A model generated the notes under the pieces. It did not search any database. It was not told the DNA's origin and worked only from the letters and a program-made list of their open reading frames with translations. From Deltaproteobacteria bacterium UBA2385 (GTDB lineage: Bacteria; Myxococcota_A; UBA796; UBA2385), in NCBI GenBank assembly GCA_002343455.1, contig DDSR01000296.1:1-40598 (forward strand): 40,598 bases of DNA, read 5' to 3'. Both the position numbers and the translations under genes were made by a program. Below are positions 8,788 through 15,294 of this stretch, piece by piece. How positions within the stretch are numbered: the stretch's first letter is position 1; every line of letters begins with the position of its first letter.

Positions 8788-8820
8788 GGCATGGAGGACC
8801 ACATGGACGAGGCGCGCCGC
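8788..8820 (+). repeat. Direct repeat R2, left copy: orphan start of the 9978 gene
   Basis: GGC plus an ATG-led 30-bp stretch reading MEDHMDEARR matches the first ten codons of the small membrane protein gene at 9978 (MEIHMDDARR), 27 of 30 bases identical from the ATG. After codon ten the likeness ends and the lipoprotein start region begins. It looks like a stranded 5' fragment. Confidence 0.65.
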
Positions 8821-8840
8821 TGCCGAGCGGCGCGCGGGCC

Positions 8841-9968
8841 ATGCTCGTGTGCGAGGTGCCGATGCTGCTGCTGCTGCTCGGATGCGTGTGGTCGACCGCG
8901 GACAAGGGGGGCGATCCCCTTGAAAGCGAGACGGGGACGCCCCACACCGGCGACACGGGCCCGGGCGACACCGACTCGGGGACCGGCTCCGGGACGGACA
9001 CCGGCTCCGGGACCGACACGGGCGCGGGCGGGCGCGACTGCGAGACGGACTGGCCCGACCGCGCCGTCGCGATCGACACGACCTGCCCGGACCTCCCGCC
9101 GCTGGACTGGGCGCTCCGGGAGCGCTGGCAGTACGATGGGCACGACCTCGCGGCGGTGACGGCCCAGGTGGCCCGCTACGAGGACGCCGCCGTCTACCTC
9201 GACGCCTCGGGCGCCGAACTCCTCGTGGACACAACCTTCTCCGACGACTACCGCGCCGCCGGGCGCGCGGCGGACCTCGATCCGACCCGCGCAGGCATGG
9301 AGAACGGGGTGTACCGCTACCTCCGCGGGGACGGGTACACCTGGACCCTCGCGGACGAAGGCGGCGCCTACACAACGGCGCTCTCGGACCACGGCGGCGG
9401 GCCGTGGTACACCGACCTGGAGGGGGACGGCGCGCCCGAGCTGGTGATCGGCGGCGCGGTGCTCGACGCGCTGAGCGGCCGCCTGCTCCACGCGCTCCCC
9501 GAGGCGCCGGGGACGTGGCACCTGCTCGCCGCCGACCTCGACCGGGACGGCGTCGTCGAGGTGGAGGTGGAGACGCCGTCGGCGGGCGGCGGGATCGTCG
9601 GCGTCGGCGAGCTCGACGGCGACCCGGAGCCCGAGATCGTGCTGGTCTACAACGGGGTCGCGGACGGTTCGATCCTTTCGGGGATCGGGGTGTACGATCA
9701 CACGCTCACCGAGCTGTGGCGCTGGAGGAGCGCCGAGAACGGATGGAACCCCTTCCACCTCGCGGACCTCGACGGCGACGGCCGGCACGAGATCCTCGTG
9801 CGGGAGGCGTACGCGCCCGTGAGCGTGCTCGTCGAGCGCGGCGACGGGCTGGCGATGTTCGCCGTGCGCGTGGAGCCGCCGAGGGTCGCGAGGCCGCTGA
9901 GGACGCCCTTCACCCCAGACCCGCCCGAGCTCCCGCACCAGGTCGCTCGCCTTGCGCCTGGCGGATAG
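8841..9968 (+). CDS. FG-GAP/VCBS-like repeat lipoprotein, possibly 3'-truncated
   Basis: An outer-surface lipoprotein of about 375 residues. The short signal ends in a lipobox LLGC (C15), followed by a low-complexity Asp/Thr/Gly/Ser linker (TDTG-type units, about 30-65). The body has several beta-propeller-type repeats with calcium-binding loops such as DLEGDGAPE, DLDRDGVVEVE, ELDGDPEPE and DLDGDGRHE. These repeats normally form an adhesin-like or binding propeller. After the last loop the sequence turns Pro/Arg-rich and stops, so the propeller may be cut short. Codon use seems to differ from neighbouring genes (more GCG Ala, CTC Leu, GGG Gly by eye), which fits foreign origin. The gene lies between two copies of a 33-bp repeat. 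The ATG at 8841 is chosen because the next one leaves too short a signal sequence. Confidence 0.75.
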   Translation: MLVCEVPMLLLLLGCVWSTADKGGDPLESETGTPHTGDTGPGDTDSGTGSGTDTGSGTDTGAGGRDCETDWPDRAVAIDTTCPDLPPLDWALRERWQYDGHDLAAVTAQVARYEDAAVYLDASGAELLVDTTFSDDYRAAGRAADLDPTRAGMENGVYRYLRGDGYTWTLADEGGAYTTALSDHGGGPWYTDLEGDGAPELVIGGAVLDALSGRLLHALPEAPGTWHLLAADLDRDGVVEVEVETPSAGGGIVGVGELDGDPEPEIVLVYNGVADGSILSGIGVYDHTLTELWRWRSAENGWNPFHLADLDGDGRHEILVREAYAPVSVLVERGDGLAMFAVRVEPPRVARPLRTPFTPDPPELPHQVARLAPGG

Positions 9969-9971
9969 CGT
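9966..9971 (+). promoter_or_regulatory. Candidate -10 for a leaderless transcript
   Basis: TAGCGT lies exactly six bases before the ATG at 9978, the spacing expected if transcription begins at the start codon. No convincing -35 is present. Confidence 0.3.
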
Positions 9972-9974
9972 GCT

Positions 9975-10007
9975 GGCATGGAGATCCACATGGACGACGC
10001 GCGCCGC
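9975..10007 (+). repeat. Direct repeat R2, right copy
   Basis: The first ten codons of the membrane protein gene, with three bases before them, match 8788-8820. Together the two copies bracket the lipoprotein gene. Confidence 0.65.
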
Positions 10008-10448
10008 CAGGTACTGGCGGACTTCCTGCACGTTCAGCTCGTCAAGACGCCGAAGATGCTGCGTGTACTCTGCGTGCTCGCGCTTCTGGTCTGCGGCTTT
10101 GGCCTGTTCATCCTGGTGGGTGTGACCGTGAGCGGGGCCGCGAGGAGCTCCGAGACCGCGGCTCCCCTGGTGCTCTTCCTGGGCCTGACGGGCTCGTTCT
10201 TCCTGGCCACGGTGTGGTCCCAGGTGAAGATCATCGGCGGGCCTCGCCATCCTGTGGTGACGGCGGTCCGCTCAGACGCCCGTCGGGTGAATCGCCTGGT
10301 CCCCACCACGGTGCGTGGACGCAGCGGTGCCCGGCCTGCGCTTGGCTTCTATGTGGATGGCAAGGGGCCGTACCTGGTCTTCATAGGCGAGAAGACCCGA
10401 GCCGAGCTGGTCGCCTGGCTCGCCACCCAGGGCGCGACGGTCGGCTGA
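9978..10448 (+). CDS. Small two-helix membrane protein, unknown
   Basis: A protein of 156 residues I do not recognise. A charged N-terminus (MEIHMDDARR) is followed by two hydrophobic segments (about 28-52 and 62-80) and a soluble C-terminal half of about 75 residues, rich in Arg and Gly and probably beta-rich (GFYVDGKGPYLVFIGEKTR). This looks like a membrane-anchored small domain. There is no ribosome site; a TAGCGT element six bases before the ATG suggests a leaderless message. A duplicate of its first ten codons lies 1.2 kb upstream, and its end is followed by the right copy of the ATP-grasp/glycosyltransferase junction repeat. Confidence 0.65.
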   Translation: MEIHMDDARRQVLADFLHVQLVKTPKMLRVLCVLALLVCGFGLFILVGVTVSGAARSSETAAPLVLFLGLTGSFFLATVWSQVKIIGGPRHPVVTAVRSDARRVNRLVPTTVRGRSGARPALGFYVDGKGPYLVFIGEKTRAELVAWLATQGATVG

Positions 10449-10484
10449 GGTCGCGGCTTCGCGATGCAGAACGCTCCCGTCCCG

Positions 10485-10551
10485 CCGCCTCGTGATCACA
10501 CGCCGGGTCGTGCGCGCGCTTCAGCTCGACGCGGCCTGTAGCTCCTCCAGG
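10485..10551. repeat. Direct repeat B: shared gene-end junction, right copy
   Basis: Diverged copy of 8681-8744. It holds the real end of the glycosyltransferase gene on the minus strand and, on the plus strand, an orphan reading frame resembling the last 15 residues of the ATP-grasp ligase ([11 protein letters not shown]) that then runs on without a stop. Confidence 0.75.
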
Positions 10552-11705
10552 ATCCCCGCGGCCGCCTCTGCCCCGCCGGCCGCACGGAAGCGGCTGGCGA
10601 TGAAGGCCGCCGAAGCGGAGAACGAGGGCTCGTCCAGCAGCCGCCGCAGACAGGCGGCGATCTCAGGGGCCTCGACCCGGCCGAAGCGCACCCGCAGCCC
10701 GGCCCCGGCGCGCACGATCTGCTCGGCGACGACGGGCTGGTCGTCGCGGATAGGGGCCAGCAGCAGGGGCCGCCCGCAGGCCAGGGCCTCGCAGCTGCTG
10801 TTGTGCCCGCCGTGGCCGATCAGCAGGGAGACCTGCGGCAGCAGCTCCAGCATCGGGACCCAGGGCTGCACGATGAAGTCGGGCGGGGTCGGGCCGAGCA
10901 GCTCGGGGCGGGCGGTGAAGATGCCCTGCGCGCCGAGCTCCTGGATGGCCCGGCTGGCCGCCTGGAAGAAGCGGGCCCCCCGCTCGGCGTTGACGGTGCC
11001 CAGCGAGACCAGGATGCGCGGGCGCTGCGGGTCGAGGCGGTGGAAGGGGACGTCGCCTCCCCCACGTGAGGGCCGAAGAGCGGGACCGACCAGGTGCAGG
11101 TTTCGGCCGGGCAGCGGGCCGGTCAGCTCCTCGGTCGAGAAGACGATCAGGGCATGCGGCGAACGATCGGGCTCGGGCACCGGGGCGAGGCCATGCTCGA
11201 CGAGCAGGGCGGCGAGCTGCTGGTCCAGCCAGCGCTTGACCTGAGGCAGGCCGGCGAGCGGGTCGCTGACCCCGGCCGAGGTCGTTGCGAAGCTCGCCCA
11301 GAGCTGGCCCCGCCGACGCGCGACGATCGCCCCGGCCAGGGCCTGCTGGTCGACGACCAGCACGTCGGGCTGCCAGGACTGGACGGCCTCTTCGACGCCG
11401 GGCACCATCGCCCGGGCCAGCGGCAGCAGGAAGTCCTCCCACAAGAAGCGGAAGGCCCCCAGCCCCCGGGTCGCCCGCGCCCGCGCCACCATCTCCTCCT
11501 GCAGAGCCTCGGGCACTGCGTCGTCCAGCCCGAAGAGCCGCGCCCCCGCCGGCAGCAGCGGCCCGACCGCCCCGGGGTGGGCCACCCAGGCGACCTCGTG
11601 CCCCCGCGTCTGCAAGGCGGCGGCGACGGCGACGGTCGGGTTGACGTGGCCCGTCAACGGCGGGACCACGAACATCACCCTCCGTTTGTCGCCCCCCGGC
11701 TTCAT
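10521..11705 (-). CDS. UGT/MGT-type glycosyltransferase (GT-B fold)
   Basis: A cytoplasmic glycosyltransferase of 394 residues predicted to transfer a sugar from an activated nucleotide donor to a lipid, macrolide-like or other small acceptor. The N-terminal acceptor half opens with [19 protein letters not shown]. The C-terminal donor half contains [11 protein letters not shown], the [12 protein letters not shown] strand and the donor-binding signature [16 protein letters not shown] followed by DDQPVVAEQ. Length and motifs fit macrolide glycosyltransferase relatives. The ATG at 11705 overlaps the stop of the sigma-54 activator gene by four bases, so the two are co-translated, an unusual pairing. 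Its last codons lie in the repeated junction shared with the ATP-grasp gene. Confidence 0.88.
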   Translation of the reverse strand: MKPGGDKRRVMFVVPPLTGHVNPTVAVAAALQTRGHEVAWVAHPGAVGPLLPAGARLFGLDDAVPEALQEEMVARARATRGLGAFRFLWEDFLLPLARAMVPGVEEAVQSWQPDVLVVDQQALAGAIVARRRGQLWASFATTSAGVSDPLAGLPQVKRWLDQQLAALLVEHGLAPVPEPDRSPHALIVFSTEELTGPLPGRNLHLVGPALRPSRGGGDVPFHRLDPQRPRILVSLGTVNAERGARFFQAASRAIQELGAQGIFTARPELLGPTPPDFIVQPWVPMLELLPQVSLLIGHGGHNSSCEALACGRPLLLAPIRDDQPVVAEQIVRAGAGLRVRFGRVEAPEIAACLRRLLDEPSFSASAAFIASRFRAAGGAEAAAGILEELQAASS

Positions 11706-13318
11706 CCCCCCACCTGGTCCCGCAGCTCCCGCACCTTCAGGCCGAGCTGGTTGAAGCGGAGCTGCACCTTGCGGGCCCCCTCGGTGTCGCCGAGCAGCAC
11801 CCGGGCCATGCCGGCGAAGTCGCCCTTCTCCTGCAGGTACAGCCGGGTGAAGTACTGCCGCTCGACGTCCTGGGCGACCTTGTTCAGGCCGTCGTGGGGG
11901 CGGACCTTCAGCTCGACCGACCAGCCCTGGCCCTCCTCGACCTCGCCGCCGACGCTGGCCAGGAGCAGATCGCGGACCAGCTTGGGGCGGAGCTGGACCA
12001 CGTCGTCCCGGCCTCGCCCGCCGGGGGAGGCGCCCGAGCTGGCGGACTCGGCCAGGCTGAAGGTGACGGCGTTCTCGATGGTCATCACCAGCTCGCGCAG
12101 GTTGCCGGGCCAGCGGTGGCGCCGCAGCAGGTCCAGGCTGCGCTCGGGCAGCAGGAAGGCCAGGGTCCCCGGCGTCGGCTCGGGCACCTCGCCCAGGGCC
12201 ACCTTGACCGCCTCGCCGCTGAGCCCGTGGGCCGCCCGCAGCTCCCGGCAGAGCTCGATCACATGGTCCTGCTGGAGCGAGCGCTCCAGGGCGAAGGCGA
12301 TCAGGCCGTCGATGTCCTCCACCCGCTCGCGCAGCGGCGGCAGCTCCACCGTGCAGGCGGGGTTCAGGCGCATGAAGAGGTCGGCCCGGAAGCGGCCCTG
12401 CCGGACCAGCGAGGCGAGGTCCTCGTTGGTGGCGACGACCAGCTTGACGTCGACCTTGCGCTCGCGGTTGTCGCCGACCCGGGTCACGGCCTGCTCCTGC
12501 AGCACGGTCAGCAGCATTCGCTGCAGATCCTCGCCCAGGTTGCCGATCTCGTCCAGGAAGAGGGTGCCGCCGTCGGCCTCCTCGAAGGCGCCGCGGCGGT
12601 CGGCGACGCTGCCGGTGTAGGCGCCGCGCACGCTGCCGAAGAGGTGGGCGGCGACGAGGTCGTGGGGGAGGGTCGAGAGGTCCACCGAGACGAAGCGGCC
12701 CTTGCGACCGCTGCGGGGGTGCAGGAAGTGGCGGGCGATGAGGGACTTGCCGGTGCCGGTGGGGCCGCCCAGGGTGACCGGCAGCCGGCCGCGGGCCAGG
12801 GTCAGCAGGCGCTGGCGCAGGCGCCGCATCGGCAGGGTCCGCCCCCAGTAGATGGGGCCGTCGCTCTCGGTGCCGCGGCGGGCGCGCAGGATGCCCTCGA
12901 CCTGGGCGCGCAGGGCGCCGGCGTCGATCTCCTCGTCGTCCAGGAAGTAGGTGTACTCCTCGGCCCCGTGGCGGTCGGCGGCGGCCTCCAGGCCGACTCC
13001 GCCGCGTGAGGTCATCAGGACCACGGGGAGCTGCGGCCAGCCCCGACGCAGCGCCGCCAGGATCTCGATGCCCTGCCGCCGCTGGGCCCGGCGGATCTCG
13101 GCTGCTTCGGCGCCCTCGGGCAGGCCCAGCAGATCCTCGGCCGCGACGTCGAAGTGGATGTCCAGCAGGACGAGGTCGACCTTGCGACGCATCGAGCGCA
13201 AGGCCTCGGCGGCCTCGCGCCAGCAGTGCGCGGGACCGTGCCAGTCGTGCTCGGGCATGGCCCGGCGGCAGAGGTCCACGGTCCGGTCTTGATCGTCGAC
13301 GACGAGGATATCGGCCAC
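11702..13318 (-). CDS. NtrC-family sigma-54 activator with atypical receiver domain
   Basis: A response regulator of 538 residues that should use ATP to open sigma-54 RNA polymerase complexes. The receiver domain (1-145) has the acidic pair D8/D9 and phospho-acceptor D53, but a long insertion follows (about 58-85) and the usual Lys-Pro near the end is replaced by YFLDDEE, so its switching may be unusual. The AAA+ domain has Walker [10 protein letters not shown] (184-192), the sigma-54 contact loop GAYTGS (232-237; usual form GAFTGA), Walker B GTLFLDEI (251-258) and an RADLFMRLN arginine-finger region. The last 35 residues form a Fis-type helix-turn-helix. No partner histidine kinase is adjacent. 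It lies in a five-gene minus-strand set and overlaps the glycosyltransferase start. A matching sigma-54 promoter lies at 20381. Confidence 0.9.
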   Translation of the reverse strand: MADILVVDDQDRTVDLCRRAMPEHDWHGPAHCWREAAEALRSMRRKVDLVLLDIHFDVAAEDLLGLPEGAEAAEIRRAQRRQGIEILAALRRGWPQLPVVLMTSRGGVGLEAAADRHGAEEYTYFLDDEEIDAGALRAQVEGILRARRGTESDGPIYWGRTLPMRRLRQRLLTLARGRLPVTLGGPTGTGKSLIARHFLHPRSGRKGRFVSVDLSTLPHDLVAAHLFGSVRGAYTGSVADRRGAFEEADGGTLFLDEIGNLGEDLQRMLLTVLQEQAVTRVGDNRERKVDVKLVVATNEDLASLVRQGRFRADLFMRLNPACTVELPPLRERVEDIDGLIAFALERSLQQDHVIELCRELRAAHGLSGEAVKVALGEVPEPTPGTLAFLLPERSLDLLRRHRWPGNLRELVMTIENAVTFSLAESASSGASPGGRGRDDVVQLRPKLVRDLLLASVGGEVEEGQGWSVELKVRPHDGLNKVAQDVERQYFTRLYLQEKGDFAGMARVLLGDTEGARKVQLRFNQLGLKVRELRDQVGG

Positions 13319-13327
13319 GGCAGCGTC

Positions 13328-13753
13328 CTACAGGGTTTCGGGGTCCAGGCCGAGGGCGCACGCGCGGACGCGGGCCCGCTCGTGGAGGCTGCGGGTGGCC
13401 TGGCGAACCTGCTGCGCCAGCCCGGCCAGCGACCGCAGCCCGTCCAGGGCCACCTCCAGATCGGCCTCGCCCAAGGCGGTGAGCGCTCCGTCGACCGTCC
13501 GCACATCGGGATCATCCGCCAGCTGCTCCGGGCGCAGCCGCGCCCAGATCTGGGCCGCGCTCTCCACCCCGGCGCTGCCCCGGCGGGTGGCCAGCAGGTC
13601 CGAGCGCAGGGCCCGGCGCAGCTCCTCTTCGGGCGCCTCAGCCCCCAGGAAGCGCGTCTCGAAGGCGATGTACTTGCCCAGGTCGTGGCGGAGGTCCTCC
13701 AGCAGGGGCCAGAGCTCCTGCAGGGCAGGGCCGTCGAGGGCCTCGACCTTCAT
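13328..13753 (-). CDS. Hypothetical all-helical protein
   Basis: A soluble protein of 141 residues, predicted mostly helical, of no family I recognise. The early block EDLRHDLGKYIAFETRFLG has a His-Asp-Leu-Gly-Lys run loosely like a phosphotransfer helix, but one motif is not enough to call it. It overlaps the upstream small exported protein by four bases (ATGA) and ends nine bases before the sigma-54 activator. A role in input to that activator would fit its place but is only a guess. Confidence 0.6.
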   Translation of the reverse strand: MKVEALDGPALQELWPLLEDLRHDLGKYIAFETRFLGAEAPEEELRRALRSDLLATRRGSAGVESAAQIWARLRPEQLADDPDVRTVDGALTALGEADLEVALDGLRSLAGLAQQVRQATRSLHERARVRACALGLDPETL

Positions 13754-14181
13754 GGGCGGGCCCCGCGACGGCCGCGGCGGCGCTTCTTGCTGCCCGCGTC
13801 CTGGGCGAGCTTGGGCAGCTCGCCGATGGGGATCAGCTCGGGCTGCACCTCGAAGCGCCAGCTCACCCCGCGGCCATCCAGGGCCATGACCTGCAGGTCG
13901 ACCGCCATCGGGCCGACCGCGTCCCGGATCCCGTCGATCTCCACCGCGGCGAGGCCGTCGCTGGGGCCCAGGTCCTGCGCGCCCGCGCCGTTCACGGCGA
14001 GCTCGGCCTCGCTCCAGGCCAGGCCGGGCAGCAGGCGCAGGGTGAAGCGACCGTCGGTGGTCTGGGTGGCCGTCGCCTCCAGAGGCGTGTTCTGGGGGTC
14101 CCAGGCGTAGCCGGCCGGGGACGGCTCATCGGCCAGGGCGGTCGAAGAGAAGCAGGCGAGGAGGGCGAAGGCGGCGAGCAT
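13750..14181 (-). CDS. Small exported protein, unknown
   Basis: A protein of 143 residues with a clear signal peptide (about 1-17, ending ALA) followed by a beta-rich region of about 100 residues and a very basic C-terminus (KKRRRGRRGARP). No family recognised. The basic tail could touch the cell surface or nucleic acid, but this is inference. It comes first in a tight ATGA-linked series with the helical protein and the sigma-54 activator. The 111 bases before it hold no gene I can support. Confidence 0.55.
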   Translation of the reverse strand: MLAAFALLACFSSTALADEPSPAGYAWDPQNTPLEATATQTTDGRFTLRLLPGLAWSEAELAVNGAGAQDLGPSDGLAAVEIDGIRDAVGPMAVDLQVMALDGRGVSWRFEVQPELIPIGELPKLAQDAGSKKRRRGRRGARP

Positions 14182-14292
14182 CGGGTCACCAGGGCTGGGG
14201 GGGCGCCCACCAGGAGAGCAAGGTGTATGCCAGATCCAGGCGGCCTCGCCAGCCCTCGGCGCGACGAATCGTGGATCTCGACCGGCAGAAGT

Positions 14293-15234
14293 CTACTCGA
14301 TCCGGGAGAACGACTGCAGGAGGCCGAGGTAGTCCACCGGCTGCCCCCCCTCGGCGGAGGGGAGGCGCGGGCCGAGCTCGGTCAGGGCCTGTCGGCACCA
14401 GGCCAGGGCCGGCAGGTCGGCGGGCAGGCGGTCCAGGACGTCGGCGCGCACATGACCGCGGCGGACGATGTCCTGGGTCAGGCCGGCGAGCGCGAAGGGG
14501 TCTCGCCCGACCTCGGCGAAGACCGCCTCCAGGACGCCGAGCACATCGCTCAGGCTGAGGTGGCCAGCCTCGAAGAGCACCAGGGCGGCCTGCCACCAGG
14601 AGTGGACCGGCACGACCCGCGAGCCCAGCGCGGCGAAACGCTGGGGCGGGAGGCGGCGCTCCAGGCGGATGAAGACGCGCTCCACCGCCTCGGCGGTCGC
14701 GACCTTCACCAGGGCGGCCAGGCAGCGCTGGATCTGGTCGGGGTAGGCGCCGGCCGCCTCCAGCACGCGGGAGAGCTGGCGGGGCTCGACGCGACCGGCG
14801 ACGGCGTCGGCGTAGAGGCAGTAGGCGATGGCGTCGACCTCGGCGTCGTCACCGAAGCAGGTCTCCTGCACGGCCCGCCCCAAGCCCGCCCGCGTCTCCA
14901 GCAACACCGGCAGCTTGTAGCCGAGCTGGCCGCGGATGGCCCGAATGCGCCCTCGCTTGAGGTTGGCCAGGTTGTCCTTCAGCGTCAGGTGGTCCCAGCG
15001 CACCCCGTCCATCCGCAGCTTCTCCTCGAGCACCGGCCGCATCTGGGTGGGCGAGCCCGAGACGATGTAGATCCGGGCCTGCGGGTTGGCCGAGAGCCCT
15101 CGCATCAGGGCGGTCGCTCCGGGGACGGCGCGCTTGGCGCTGGCCGGCTCGGTCGCGCTGCGCACCAACCCGGACAAGGAGTCGAAGTCCGTGAGGAGGT
15201 AGGTCTTGTCGAGATCCCATCGGTAGACGTGCAC
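14293..15234 (-). CDS. App1-like HAD phosphatase (DUF2183)
   Basis: A protein of 313 residues whose N-terminal half matches the DUF2183/App1 lipin-like phosphatases, which remove phosphate from phosphatidate in yeast. The HAD nucleophile motif DxDxT appears at the very start as DLDKT; the second motif is IVSGSP with its Ser, and the KDNLANLKRGR region supplies the Lys. CFGDDAEVDAIAY is the final acidic motif. The C-terminal half (about 170-313) is helical with no known domain. The GTG at 15234 is chosen because the HAD strand begins right after it; the frame extends further upstream only through the antisense of the kinase gene. Likely a lipid or inositol phosphatase; the bacterial substrate is unknown. 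Confidence 0.75.
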   Translation of the reverse strand: MHVYRWDLDKTYLLTDFDSLSGLVRSATEPASAKRAVPGATALMRGLSANPQARIYIVSGSPTQMRPVLEEKLRMDGVRWDHLTLKDNLANLKRGRIRAIRGQLGYKLPVLLETRAGLGRAVQETCFGDDAEVDAIAYCLYADAVAGRVEPRQLSRVLEAAGAYPDQIQRCLAALVKVATAEAVERVFIRLERRLPPQRFAALGSRVVPVHSWWQAALVLFEAGHLSLSDVLGVLEAVFAEVGRDPFALAGLTQDIVRRGHVRADVLDRLPADLPALAWCRQALTELGPRLPSAEGGQPVDYLGLLQSFSRIE

Positions 15235-15294
15235 GGGCGCTCTCAGACGGGCGGGTTCGGGAGGACGGCGCCTGGAGTATCCTGCCAACTCATC

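Noticed and set aside
8791..9159. Cys-rich frame overlapping the lipoprotein start
   Set aside because: After the ten repeated codons it is a frame-shifted reading of the lipoprotein signal and linker; the cysteines come from Leu-rich codons read out of phase.
10492..11244. Plus-strand open frame beginning [12 protein letters not shown]
   Set aside because: Only its first 15 codons have meaning, as the repeated ATP-grasp end; the rest is the antisense of the glycosyltransferase.
14186..14292. Possible tiny gene on the minus strand between the App1-like and exported-protein genes
   Set aside because: A frame ending LAYTLLSWWAPPQPW continues out of the App1 gene in another phase, but has no start, ribosome site or recognisable family.
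14227..15294. In-frame upstream extension of the kinase-FGE gene
   Set aside because: This stretch is the antisense of the App1-like phosphatase gene; the kinase product makes sense from the ATG at 15295.
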